Assembly: GCF_004341515.1 (NCBI RefSeq)
Contig: NZ_SLZF01000004.1
Location: 62,001 to 126,000 of the forward strand
Length of the DNA stretch: 64,000 bases
Direction: 5' to 3'
DNA from: Allobosea sp. BK604
GTDB taxonomy: Bacteria > Pseudomonadota > Alphaproteobacteria > Rhizobiales > Beijerinckiaceae
Position numbers and translations under genes: made by a program. Position 1 is the stretch's first letter, and each line of letters begins with the position of its first letter. The notes under the pieces were generated by a model. It was given only the letters and a program-made list of their open reading frames with translations, made no database searches and had not been told where the DNA came from. Below, piece by piece: positions 8,850 through 17,066 of the stretch.

Positions 8850-9623
8850 CTAGCGCCCTTTGAACACGGGCTTGCGCTTCTCGACGAAGGCGCGCTGCGC
8901 CTCCTTGGCATCCTCGGTATGGGAAAGGGCGACGGTGATCGACTGCTCGTAGCGATAGCCGTCGCGCACCGGCATCTCCGCCGTGGTGCTGAAGCCGCGC
9001 TTGGCACCCTGGACCGCCAGCGGGCTCTTGGCGGCGATGGTGCGGGCGATCTCCATGGCCGCCGGCATCAGCTCCTCCGCCGGCACCACCTTTTCGATGA
9101 TGCCGAGACGATAGAGTTCCTGTGACGTCACGCGCGCTCCGGTGAAATAGAGATAGCGCGCCTTCGACTTGCTGAAATGCTCCATCACGAAGCTCTGCCC
9201 GCCGGAGAGGCCGACATCGACCTCCGGCATCGAACCATAGGCCGTGTCGGTGGCCAGCATGATGTCGCAGGCCAGCATCAGTGCGAAGCCGGCGCCGATC
9301 GCGGGGCCGTTCACCGCCGCGATCACCGGCTTGGTGCAATCGGCGACGGCATAGAAGAACTCGCGGGCGACGCGGTTATGGCTGATATAGTCGCCCGGCT
9401 CCTGCACCAGACCGACGCGCTCCTTGACGTCGGCCCCGGCCGAGAAGGTCTTGCCGGCCGCGGTCAGGATCACGACGCGGACATCGTCGCGGTCGCTGAG
9501 CTGATCGAAGATGCGGATCGCCTCCTCGCGCGTCTCGCGATTCTGCGCGTTCACCGGCGGGCGGTTGAAGGTCACGGTGGCGATGAAGTCGCTGACCTCG
9601 ACCTGGAAATGCTTGTAGCTCAT
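8850..9623 (-). CDS. Enoyl-CoA hydratase/isomerase family protein
   Basis: 257-aa crotonase-fold enzyme. Both oxyanion-hole segments are present (FSAGADVKE and NGPAIGAGFALML), as is an acidic residue in MPEVDVGLSGGQS at the usual catalytic position. Family members hydrate or isomerise enoyl-CoA thioesters. A strong Shine-Dalgarno (GAGGACGAGG) precedes the ATG at 9623. It is 118 bp upstream of the LysR gene on the same strand. The exact acyl-CoA is unknown. Confidence 0.9.
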   Translation of the reverse strand: MSYKHFQVEVSDFIATVTFNRPPVNAQNRETREEAIRIFDQLSDRDDVRVVILTAAGKTFSAGADVKERVGLVQEPGDYISHNRVAREFFYAVADCTKPVIAAVNGPAIGAGFALMLACDIMLATDTAYGSMPEVDVGLSGGQSFVMEHFSKSKARYLYFTGARVTSQELYRLGIIEKVVPAEELMPAAMEIARTIAAKSPLAVQGAKRGFSTTAEMPVRDGYRYEQSITVALSHTEDAKEAQRAFVEKRKPVFKGR

Positions 9624-9850
9624 CCTCGTCCTCTCGCGGGCGCGGCTTTGGCCTGGCCGGCGCGTCCCGTCCTGCAGCGGCCGGACATCCGGCCCCGTTT
9701 CTGCTCGTCGTCTTCGTAGGGCAGGTTAGGGGCTGGCGCGAAGCAGCGGAAACAGCGGCGCTTCGCAAAGCATTTGTGCGCTCGCTGCAATGGCTTGCCG
9801 GCGCGCGCTGCCTATGGTGCAACGCCGGCCCGCCAGGGGCCGGGCGTTCT

Positions 9851-9950
9851 GGAGCATTCCCGCGTTTCCTCGACTCGCGAACATGCGCCAGCCTTTGTGT
9901 CATCGCATTGTCCTCGCGAACCGGTGCCCGCTTCGCTCGAAAATGCTCCA
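9851..9950 (-). repeat. Interspersed palindromic repeat family A, copy 1
   Basis: A 100-bp element bounded by GGAGCATT and AATGCTCC inverted ends and containing the reverse complement of TTCGAGCGAAGTGG-caccggttcgcg. It matches copies at 53203, 55110 and 62683 in the opposite orientation. It makes up about a third of the 339-bp gene-free stretch 9624-9962. The rest probably holds the divergent promoters of the enoyl-CoA hydratase and metallo-hydrolase genes, but no clear box was seen. Confidence 0.75.
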
Positions 9951-9962
9951 GGGAGAGACGGC

Positions 9963-10835
9963 ATGTTCCGCTTTGGCGAAGTCGAGATCAGCGTGGTTCC
10001 GGAGCTGATGCTCCGCGAGCCGGCCAGCCTCTATCCCGATTTCGCGCCGGAGGTGGCGCAGGCCGAGCTGTCCTGGCTGGCGCCGCATTTCTACGATCCG
10101 GCGAGCCAGACCTTCGCCTCCAGCATCCATACCTATGTGCTGCGCTTCCCCGGCCGGCTCGTCATCGTCGATACCGGCGGTGGCAATGCCAAGGACCGGC
10201 CGGCCTCGCCGCGCTTCCACCGGCTGAACGAGCCCTATCTCGAGCGTCTCGCGCTCGCCGGCGTGACGCCCGAGGCGGTCGATCTGGTCGTGCTGACCCA
10301 TCTCCATGTCGACCATGTCGGCTGGAACACCACGCTCGTCGACGACCGCTGGGTCCCGACCTTTCCGAAGGCGCGCTACGTCTTCTCTGCGACCGAGCGT
10401 GACGCGCGCGACCCTGCGCGCGGCGGCGCCAGCAAGCCCGCAGCCTATCAGGACATTTTTCGCGACAGCGTCCAGCCGGTGATCGATTCCGGCCAGGCCT
10501 GGATCGTCGAAGGCACGGAAACGCTGGCGCCGGGGCTCGACCTGATGCCGATCCCCGGCCATGCGCCCGGCCAGATGGCGGTGCGCATCCGCTCGCAGGG
10601 CCAGGAGGCGCTGCTGATCGGCGATGTCATGCACCAGCCGCTGCAGGTCCGCGCCCCGCATTGGAACAGCCGCTATTGCGAGGATCAGGAGACGGCGCGC
10701 GCCACGCGGCTGAAGCTGCTCGATTATGCCGCCGAGACCGGCTGCGCCATTTTCGCCGGCCATTTTGCCCATCCGCACGGCGGTCATGTCCGCCGCGACG
10801 GCGAGGGCTATCGCTTCGAGCCGCTGGTGGCGTGA
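9963..10835 (+). CDS. MBL-fold metallo-hydrolase
   Basis: 290-aa metallo-beta-lactamase-fold hydrolase. The zinc-binding motif THLHVDHVGWN (HxHxDH) is intact, with further ligands expected at the His of PIPGHAPGQ and Asp in LIGDVMHQP and the C-terminal GHFAHPHGG. This pattern resembles the quorum-quenching-lactonase/AHL-lactonase-like branch, but a lactone substrate is only one possibility. No signal peptide: the ATG at 9963 (Shine-Dalgarno GGGAGAG) starts directly at the fold. It converges on the GntR gene, leaving 7 bp between stops. Confidence 0.88.
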   Translation: MFRFGEVEISVVPELMLREPASLYPDFAPEVAQAELSWLAPHFYDPASQTFASSIHTYVLRFPGRLVIVDTGGGNAKDRPASPRFHRLNEPYLERLALAGVTPEAVDLVVLTHLHVDHVGWNTTLVDDRWVPTFPKARYVFSATERDARDPARGGASKPAAYQDIFRDSVQPVIDSGQAWIVEGTETLAPGLDLMPIPGHAPGQMAVRIRSQGQEALLIGDVMHQPLQVRAPHWNSRYCEDQETARATRLKLLDYAAETGCAIFAGHFAHPHGGHVRRDGEGYRFEPLVA

Positions 10836-10842
10836 CGCAGCC

Positions 10843-11724
10843 TCAGCCCTGATCGAGCCAGTCCTGCGCCGCCTGCCTGAGATGCGCGGCGAGGAGGCTC
10901 GCAGCTCCCCGCCGGTCGCCGGCGGCGAGCGCGTCGAGGATGGCGAGATGCTCCTCGCAGGATTGCGTGATCTGCTCCGGCGTCAGCTGCGGAAAATCGG
11001 CGAATTGATGCATCCGCCGCAAGGTGTTCTGCCGCTTCACCGCCTGCACGAAGAAGCGGTTGCGCGACCATGAGGTGAGCGTCTCGTGGAAATGCGCATT
11101 GACCTGGAACCACATGTCCGGGGCGATCTCGGCGGCGGGCTTGCGCATCAGGGCCTGATGGGCGCTCCGCATCCGCTCCAGCTCGGCGCGGTCGATCCGG
11201 TAGTTCAGCTGATTCAGCGCGGCGCATTCCACCGCCTCGCGGAAGGCGTAGCTCTCGATGATCGCCTGCGGCGTGTCGAGGCTTTCGCTGAAGCGCCAGC
11301 CATGGCCGCGCTGGCGCTGGACTACGCCCTCGGCCGCGAGCCGCTGCAGGGCGCGGCGCACATCACCGCGCGAGGCGCCGAAGCGTGCGATCAGCGCGTT
11401 CTCGGTGACCTCTTCGCCGATCAGCCCGGAGGAGCGTTCGATCAGGAGCTTCTGGTAGAGGTCGCCGCTGCCGGTCGCCTCCTCCACGCATTGCTCGATC
11501 ATCGCCGCGTCGATCGGCCGGTTGAGCTTGAAACCGGTGCCCGGCTCGCGGCGCAGGATGCCGCGTTCGCTGAGGTCGATCAGCGCCCGGCGCACCGGGG
11601 TGCGCGACACCCCGAGCCGGCCCGCAAGCGGCTTTTCCCCGACCGGCGCTCCCACCGTCCAGGCCTCGTCGCGGCCGATTCGCAGGATATCGCCGATGAT
11701 TTCGTGATGTAGTCCGCTCGGCAC
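10843..11724 (-). CDS. GntR/FCD-family regulator with two tandem winged-helix domains
   Basis: 293 aa. Residues 5-68 form a classical GntR winged helix (RLGVSRTPVRRALIDLSERGILRREPGTGFKL). Residues about 86-146 look like a second one (RFGASRGDVRRALQRLAAEGVVQRQRGHGWRF). The rest is an FCD effector domain with His residues in NAHFHETL and EEHLAIL, likely metal ligands. FCD regulators normally have one winged helix and about 230 aa. GTG start with GGGGAGACG upstream. It is divergent from the first C45 hydrolase gene, with a perfect palindrome between them, so it probably controls that cassette. The regulator at 16097-16981 has the same architecture. Confidence 0.88.
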   Translation of the reverse strand: MPSGLHHEIIGDILRIGRDEAWTVGAPVGEKPLAGRLGVSRTPVRRALIDLSERGILRREPGTGFKLNRPIDAAMIEQCVEEATGSGDLYQKLLIERSSGLIGEEVTENALIARFGASRGDVRRALQRLAAEGVVQRQRGHGWRFSESLDTPQAIIESYAFREAVECAALNQLNYRIDRAELERMRSAHQALMRKPAAEIAPDMWFQVNAHFHETLTSWSRNRFFVQAVKRQNTLRRMHQFADFPQLTPEQITQSCEEHLAILDALAAGDRRGAASLLAAHLRQAAQDWLDQG

Positions 11725-11751
11725 GGAAGGCGTCTCCCCAGCAGGGCCACT

Positions 11752-11764
11752 CTGTCATTGACAG
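11752..11764. promoter_or_regulatory. Candidate operator CTGTCA-T-TGACAG
   Basis: Perfect 13-bp inverted repeat in the 97-bp divergent region between the tandem-winged-helix GntR gene and the C45 hydrolase gene. Position and symmetry suggest an autoregulatory GntR site. The right half overlaps a TTGACA that could be a -35 element for the hydrolase, which would let binding repress it. No -10 element is convincing. Confidence 0.45.
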
Positions 11765-11821
11765 GCGTCTTTGGCGATGGTCCCATGCACAACGTTGACG
11801 TAAAAAACACAAGGGCTGTGG

Positions 11822-12970
11822 ATGATCGCGCCGTTTCCCTTCGTCCCGGTCTCCGGCACGCCCTATGAGCGCGGCCGTCAGCATGGCACGGCCGTGGCGG
11901 AGCGGGTACGCCGCAGCGCGCGCTTCTATTCCGGGCAGATCGACAAGCTCGGCCTGCGCCCCGGCCAGCGCGAGGCGCTGATCGCGGAATTCGCCCGCAG
12001 CATCGCCGCCTTCGACGGCGACTATCTCGAGGAGATGCGCGGCATCGCCGACGGCGCCGGGCTCGATCTCGAAGCCATCGTGATGATCAATGCCCGCACC
12101 GAGGTCGTCGCCAAGGCGCGGCTGCTCGCCTCCCGCCCGGTCGAGGATGATGACGAGGACGAGGAGGCGATGGCCGATGGCTGCACCGGCGCCATCATCC
12201 TGCCCGAGCGCAGCTGGAACGGCGGCATCATCCAGGGCCAGAACTGGGACTGGCAGCCCGAATGCGCGGAAACCGCGATCGTACTGCGCATCCGCCGCGA
12301 GGACGGGCCGGATGTGCTGACCTTCGTCGAGGCGGGTGGGCTCGGCCGGCACGGCATGAACTCCGCCGGCATCTGCGTCACCGGCAATTACCTGCGCAGC
12401 GACCGCGACTATTGCCAGGAGGGAGTGCCGCTGGCGCTAATCCGCCGCAAGGCGCTGGAACAGGAGCATCTGGCGCTGGCGATGAAATTCGTCGCCACCA
12501 CCCCGAAGGCCTGCTCGACCAATATGATGCTGAGCCAGAATGCCGGCTTCGCCATCGATCTGGAATGCGCGCCGAACGAGGCCTTTCCGGTCTATCCGCA
12601 GGACGGGTTGATCGTGCACGCCAACCACTGGGTCAGCCCGGTGGCGCTGACCAAGCTGCGCGACACCGGCTTCGCCTCCTCGCCCGACAGCCATTATCGC
12701 GACTGGCGCGTGCGCAAGCTGCTGACCGAGCCGCAGCGCTTCCTGACCCGCGAGGATCTCAAGGCGGCGCTTTTCGACGATTTCCTGACGCCGCATTCCG
12801 TCTGCCGCCCACCGCGCGCCGGGGCGACCGGTGACCTGACGGCGAGCGTTGCGATGATCCTGATGGAGCCGGCGCTCGGCATCATGGAGGTCGCGCCGCT
12901 GCCGGCGCTGAACCGCAATTTCACCTGCTACAGCCTCAAGGACGATCCGGTCGCGGTCGCGGCCGAGTGA
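11822..12970 (+). CDS. C45-family Ntn hydrolase / acyltransferase-like protein (copy 1)
   Basis: 382-aa protein of peptidase family C45, named for acyl-CoA:6-aminopenicillanic acid acyltransferase. Family members are made as proenzymes and cut themselves before a cysteine that becomes the nucleophile. Cys121 in ADGCTGAIIL fits that site, giving a chain of about 120 residues and one of about 262, with NWDWQPEC following at the usual distance. No signal peptide, so it acts in the cytoplasm. It would hydrolyse or transfer an acyl-amide bond; the substrate is unknown. It lies 19 bp before a family-5 binding-protein gene. A close paralogue sits at 17067-18209 in the same context. Confidence 0.85.
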   Translation: MIAPFPFVPVSGTPYERGRQHGTAVAERVRRSARFYSGQIDKLGLRPGQREALIAEFARSIAAFDGDYLEEMRGIADGAGLDLEAIVMINARTEVVAKARLLASRPVEDDDEDEEAMADGCTGAIILPERSWNGGIIQGQNWDWQPECAETAIVLRIRREDGPDVLTFVEAGGLGRHGMNSAGICVTGNYLRSDRDYCQEGVPLALIRRKALEQEHLALAMKFVATTPKACSTNMMLSQNAGFAIDLECAPNEAFPVYPQDGLIVHANHWVSPVALTKLRDTGFASSPDSHYRDWRVRKLLTEPQRFLTREDLKAALFDDFLTPHSVCRPPRAGATGDLTASVAMILMEPALGIMEVAPLPALNRNFTCYSLKDDPVAVAAE

Positions 12971-12989
12971 CGGCAGGCGACGAGGGGAG

Positions 12990-14540
12990 ATGCCGATGAT
13001 CCGTAGACCGCTTGCCGCGCTTGCCGTCCTCTCCGCCATCGCCGCCACGCCACTGGCCGCGCAGACCCTGACGGTCGCGCTCAAGGCCGATATCCGCGGC
13101 ACCAATCCCGGCGTCAATCGCGACGACGACACCGACGCCGTGACGCTGCACATGGTCGAGGGGCTCGTCGCCTATCGCGAGGGCGGCACGGTCGGCTCGA
13201 TGCTGGCGGAAAAGATCGAGACCTCGCCGGATGGGCTGACCTACACGTTCGAGCTTCGCAAGGGCCTGTCCTTCCATAACGGCGCGCCGCTGACCGCGCA
13301 GGACGTGGTCTGGAGCTGGCAGCGCTACATGGACCCGAAGACGGAATGGCGCTGCCTCGCCGATTTCGACGGCCGCAACGGCCTGAAAGTCGAGGCGGTC
13401 GAGGCCGTGTCGCCGACCACCGTGCGCATGCGCATCAACGAGGCGAATGCCCTCTTCCTGTTCTCGCTCGCCCGAACCGATTGCGGCAGCGCCGCGGTGA
13501 TCCACAAGGATTCCCTCAATCCGGACGGCTCCTGGAAGGCGCCGGTCGGCACCGGCCCGTTCAAGCTCAGTGAATGGAAGCGCGGCCAGCAGATCGTGCT
13601 GACGAGGTTCGACGGCTACCAGTCCTTGCCGGGCGGGCTCGACGGCTTCGCCGGCGGCAAGCGCCCGCTCGTGCCGGAGGTCAAGTTCCTGGTCGTGCCC
13701 GATGCCGCTTCGGTCAAGGCCGGCCTGCTCTCCGGCCAGATCGACATCGCCGAGGTGCTGAGCTCGGATGTCGCGGCGCTGCGCAAGGAGAAGGGCGTCA
13801 CGGTCCAGACCGTGCCAACCGCGGCGCGCCATGCGCTGCTCTTCCAGACCAACGATCCGGTCTTCCGGAAGCCGGCGATGCGCAAGGCGCTTGCCGCTGC
13901 GATCGATTTCGGCCAACTCGTCGCGATCATCTCCGATCTCGACGTCAAGCCGAACAACTCGACCATCCACGCCAAGTCGACCTATCGCAGCGAGGTCCAG
14001 AACCTTTCCTTCCACTATGATCCTGCGCTGGCTAAGAAGCTCCTGGCCGAGGCCGGCTACAAGGGCGAGCGGCTGAAGATCACCACCAACAACCGTAAAT
14101 CCTCGCCGAGCTTCAATATCGCGGTCGTGCTGCAGTCGATGTTCCAGGCGGTCGGCGTCAACTCCGACATCGATGTCGTCGAATGGGCGACGCATATGGA
14201 CCGGTTCCTCAAGGGGAACTACCAGCTCATGGTGCATTCCTATTCGGCCCGGCTCGACCCGGCGCTGAGCTTCGAGCATTTCACCGGGCCGAAGGCCGAC
14301 CAGCCGCGCAAGGTCTGGGACGATCCGGCCGTGATCGCGCTGCTCGACAAGGCCTCGAAGATCGAGAATGTCGCCGAACGCCAGGCGATCTTCGACGACC
14401 TGCACAAGCGCATGATCGACGACGTGCCGCTTGTGATGCTGTTCAACTCGGTCGAGGCCTGGGCCTCGACAGCCCGTGTCGAGGGCTTCGTGCCCTGGGA
14501 GTCGCGGATCAGGGCCTGGGAGGTCAGCCTGAAGAAGTGA
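12990..14540 (+). CDS. Family-5 (peptide/opine-type) ABC substrate-binding protein, copy 1
   Basis: 516-aa SBP_bac_5 protein, exported by a signal peptide ending near residue 25 (PLAAQ). Family members bind di- or oligopeptides, glutathione, opines or nickel complexes for Dpp/Opp-type importers. It is closely similar along its length to the proteins at 18317, 21564 and 28190 (shared NPGVNRDDDTDAV, FHNGAPLTAQDVVWSWQRYMDPKT, KVWDDPA). Two cysteines (WRCL and TDCG) recur in all four and probably form a disulfide. No permease is adjacent, so it probably uses the one at 23136-26553. Confidence 0.92.
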   Translation: MPMIRRPLAALAVLSAIAATPLAAQTLTVALKADIRGTNPGVNRDDDTDAVTLHMVEGLVAYREGGTVGSMLAEKIETSPDGLTYTFELRKGLSFHNGAPLTAQDVVWSWQRYMDPKTEWRCLADFDGRNGLKVEAVEAVSPTTVRMRINEANALFLFSLARTDCGSAAVIHKDSLNPDGSWKAPVGTGPFKLSEWKRGQQIVLTRFDGYQSLPGGLDGFAGGKRPLVPEVKFLVVPDAASVKAGLLSGQIDIAEVLSSDVAALRKEKGVTVQTVPTAARHALLFQTNDPVFRKPAMRKALAAAIDFGQLVAIISDLDVKPNNSTIHAKSTYRSEVQNLSFHYDPALAKKLLAEAGYKGERLKITTNNRKSSPSFNIAVVLQSMFQAVGVNSDIDVVEWATHMDRFLKGNYQLMVHSYSARLDPALSFEHFTGPKADQPRKVWDDPAVIALLDKASKIENVAERQAIFDDLHKRMIDDVPLVMLFNSVEAWASTARVEGFVPWESRIRAWEVSLKK

Positions 14541-14552
14541 GCAGCCACCACC

Positions 14553-14645
14553 GTCATGCTCGGCCTTGTGCCGAGCATCCACGTCTTGAACACCGCACTC
14601 GACAAGCGAAGACGTGGATGGTCGGGACAAGCCCGACCATGACGG
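14553..14645. repeat. Long palindromic intergenic element
   Basis: A nearly symmetric 93-bp element. Outer arms are GTCATG.../...CATGAC, and inner arms CATCCACGTCTT / AAGACGTGGATG surround a short centre; each side also holds its own small hairpin (GCTCGGCCTTGTGCCGAGC and GGTCGGGACAAGCCCGACC). It fills the gap between the convergent binding-protein and aminotransferase genes and may serve as a bidirectional terminator. It looks like a REP/BIME-type repeat, but no second copy is in this window. Confidence 0.6.
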
Positions 14646-14655
14646 GAAGGGCGTC

Positions 14656-15993
14656 TCAATCCAGCTTCGCCAACACAGCCTCGATCACGCCGAAGACCTC
14701 CTCGATCTCGCCCTGCGAGATGATCAGCGGCGGCGACAGCACGATCGTGTCGCCCGAGCCGCGCACGAGCACCCCGGCATCGAGGCAGGCCTTGGCGCCG
14801 GCCGCGCCGCGCGTTCCCGCTGCGCCCGCCTTCGGCGCGAGCTCGATGGCGCAGAGCAGGCCGAGCGTGCGGATATCGACCACATGTGGCGCACCCTTCA
14901 GCGCCTGCGCGCGCTCTTGCCAGATCGCCGAGCTCGCCCTGGCCTTCGCGACGATGCCCTGCTCGGCGAAGACGTCGAGCGTCGCGAGGCCCGCGGCGCA
15001 GGCGAGTGGATGGGCCGAATAGGTATAGCCGTGGAAGAGCTCGATCACGTCGGGCGGGCCGGCCATGAAGGCGGCGTAGACATCGCCGGAGACGATGACG
15101 CCGCCCATCGGCACCGAGCCGTTGGTCATGCCCTTCGCGCAGGTGATGAGGTCGGGCGTGACGCCGAGAGCCTGTGCCGCGAAGGGGGCACCGAGCCGGC
15201 CGAAGCCGGTGATGACCTCGTCGAAGATCAGCAGGATGCCGTGCTTGCTGCAGATCGCGCGCAGGCTCTCGAGGTAGCCCTTCGGCGGCGGGTAGACGCC
15301 GCCCGAGCCGATCACCGGCTCGACGATCACCGCCGCGACGCTCAGCGGGTCGTGCACCTCGAGCAGCTTTTCGAGATCCTCGGCATAGGCCGCGCCGCGC
15401 TCCGGCTGCCCGGGCGAGAAGGCCATGCCGGCATCATAGGGCAGGGGCAGATGCGCCACCTCCGGCAGCAGCGGCCCGAAGCCGCGCTTCTGCCGCCCGA
15501 GCCCGGCGACCGAGAGCCCGCCGAAGCCCATGCCGTGATAGCCCTTGGCCCGGCCGATCAGCTTGGTCCGGCGCGCGTCGCCGCGGGCATGGTGATAGGC
15601 GCGGGCGATCTTCAGCGCGGTATCGACGGCTTCCGAGCCGGAATTGACGAAGAAGACATGGTCGAGTCCGTCAGGCGCGAAATCGCAGAGCCGCGCCGCA
15701 TAGGTCTGCGCCGCCGGGTGGCTCATCTTGAAGGAGGAGACGAAATCGAGCCGGCCCGCCGCCTCGCGGATCGCCTCGACGATGTGCCGCTGGTCATGGC
15801 CGGCATTGACGCACCAGAGCCCGGCCATGCCGTCGAGCACGCGCCGTCCCTCCGGCGTGATGTAGTGCATGCCCTCGGCCCGCTCGAACAGGATCGGCTC
15901 CTGCCGGAAGGCCCGCATCGGCGTGAACGGCATCCAGAACGCGTCGGGCTCGTTGCCGCGGTCGGCTTCGCTGCGAAGGGCTGTGGCTGGCAT
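14656..15993 (-). CDS. Class III aminotransferase (omega-amino acid:pyruvate type)
   Basis: 445-aa PLP enzyme of aminotransferase class III. Family features are clear: FVNSGSEAVDTALKIAR, GYHGMGFGGLSV, the Asp in LIFDEVITGFGRLG, and the PLP lysine in TCAKGMTNGSVPMGG. The best resemblance is to beta-alanine/omega-amino acid:pyruvate transaminases, which move the amino group of an omega-amine to pyruvate. The ATG at 15993 has GGAG 8 nt upstream and is preferred to an in-frame GTG at 16026. It lies downstream of the tandem-winged-helix GntR on the same strand. It could process the amine released by the C45 enzymes (inference). Confidence 0.88.
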   Translation of the reverse strand: MPATALRSEADRGNEPDAFWMPFTPMRAFRQEPILFERAEGMHYITPEGRRVLDGMAGLWCVNAGHDQRHIVEAIREAAGRLDFVSSFKMSHPAAQTYAARLCDFAPDGLDHVFFVNSGSEAVDTALKIARAYHHARGDARRTKLIGRAKGYHGMGFGGLSVAGLGRQKRGFGPLLPEVAHLPLPYDAGMAFSPGQPERGAAYAEDLEKLLEVHDPLSVAAVIVEPVIGSGGVYPPPKGYLESLRAICSKHGILLIFDEVITGFGRLGAPFAAQALGVTPDLITCAKGMTNGSVPMGGVIVSGDVYAAFMAGPPDVIELFHGYTYSAHPLACAAGLATLDVFAEQGIVAKARASSAIWQERAQALKGAPHVVDIRTLGLLCAIELAPKAGAAGTRGAAGAKACLDAGVLVRGSGDTIVLSPPLIISQGEIEEVFGVIEAVLAKLD

Positions 15994-16060
15994 GTCTGAT
16001 CTCCGGCGCGCAGGGGTGGATCGCACCGGCTGGGCCAGGCGATCTGGCCATAGTGTGTTT

Positions 16061-16081
16061 CTATTGAAGAAAAGACAATAG
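16061..16081. promoter_or_regulatory. Inverted repeat upstream of the aminotransferase gene
   Basis: CTATTG (16061-16066) and CAATAG (16076-16081) form an inverted repeat with an A-rich 9-nt centre, about 70 bp upstream of the aminotransferase start. It is a possible regulator-binding site or part of the promoter. The arms are short. Confidence 0.3.
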
Positions 16082-16096
16082 CGTGTGAGGGGCGCT

Positions 16097-16981
16097 TTAG
16101 CCGGGGCGTCCGTCAGGCGCTCGCAGGGTGCTGGCGCGCTGCAGATGCCGGCGCATCAGTGCCGATGCGACCTCGCGATCGCCGGCCGCGATATAGTCGA
16201 GGATCTGCAGGTGCTCGGTGCAGTTCACCTCGACGCGCTCGAAGCCGAAGATCCAGTCGTAATTGGAGAGGCGCCGGAGCTGGTTCTGCCTGCGGATCGC
16301 GGCATGGACGAAGCGGTTGCCGGAGGCGGCCGCCAGCCCCTCGTGGAAATCGGCGTTCATCTCGTAGAAGGCGACAGCGGAGCTGTCCCGCCACGGCCGC
16401 TGCAGCGTCTCATGGTGGCGGGTGCGCATCTCGTCGATCCAGCCCTGCTCGATCGCGAAACCGGGCTCGAGCAACGCCATCGGCTCGATCATCAGGCGGA
16501 AGCGATAGGCCTCGTCATGCACCGAGGAATCCCGCGGCGCCAGCAGGAAGCGCCAGCCATAGCCGGGCTTGCGCTCGATCATGCCGAGATCGGCGAGGCG
16601 GGCGAGCAGGCGCTGCACCTCGGGCCGGCCGAGTTCGTAGCGCCGCATCACCTCCATCTCCGAGATCTCGTCGGCGATCAGCCCGGCCTCGCGGTCGCGC
16701 GCCAGCTTGACCAGGACGAGCTCGGTCGCATCCGGCGTCGCGCCGCCATCATTGGCGGCGCTTGGGACCGCGACCAACTCGACCCCCTTGTTGGAATGGC
16801 GGCGTACGAAGCCCTGCTCGGCGAGATAGTCGATCGCGGCGCGCACCGGCGTGCGCGAGACATTGAGCCGCTTCGCCGTGCTGTTTTCGTTGAGCCAGGT
16901 GCCCGCCTCCAGCCCGTCCTCGCGGGCCATTTGCAGGATGGCGTCCGCGATCTCGCGCTGCAGCCGGGTCGGATTTGCCAT
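16097..16981 (-). CDS. GntR/FCD-family regulator with two tandem winged-helix domains (copy 2)
   Basis: 294 aa, same unusual layout as the regulator at 10843-11724. Residues 7-70 are a GntR winged helix (KRLNVSRTPVRAAIDYLAEQGFVRRHSNKGVELV). Residues about 88-150 are a second one (MRRYELGRPEVQRLLARLADLGMIERKPGYGWRFLL). An FCD domain follows with NADFHEGL and TEHLQIL. It is divergent from the second C45 gene (85 bp apart) and upstream of the aminotransferase on its own strand, so both are likely targets. The two regulators are clearly paralogous but diverged. Confidence 0.88.
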   Translation of the reverse strand: MANPTRLQREIADAILQMAREDGLEAGTWLNENSTAKRLNVSRTPVRAAIDYLAEQGFVRRHSNKGVELVAVPSAANDGGATPDATELVLVKLARDREAGLIADEISEMEVMRRYELGRPEVQRLLARLADLGMIERKPGYGWRFLLAPRDSSVHDEAYRFRLMIEPMALLEPGFAIEQGWIDEMRTRHHETLQRPWRDSSAVAFYEMNADFHEGLAAASGNRFVHAAIRRQNQLRRLSNYDWIFGFERVEVNCTEHLQILDYIAAGDREVASALMRRHLQRASTLRAPDGRPG

Positions 16982-17066
16982 GAAAATGCTCTTGCCTGTC
17001 TTAGCTCAAGATGAAATACATTTCTTTTCGACGATGCGCCAGAGCATGCTCAAGGAGGCCCGGCCG

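Noticed and set aside
9963..10835. Quorum-quenching lactonase call for the MBL-fold protein
   Set aside because: The HxHxDH motif is shared by many MBL hydrolases and no signalling genes are adjacent, so the specific activity is not supported.
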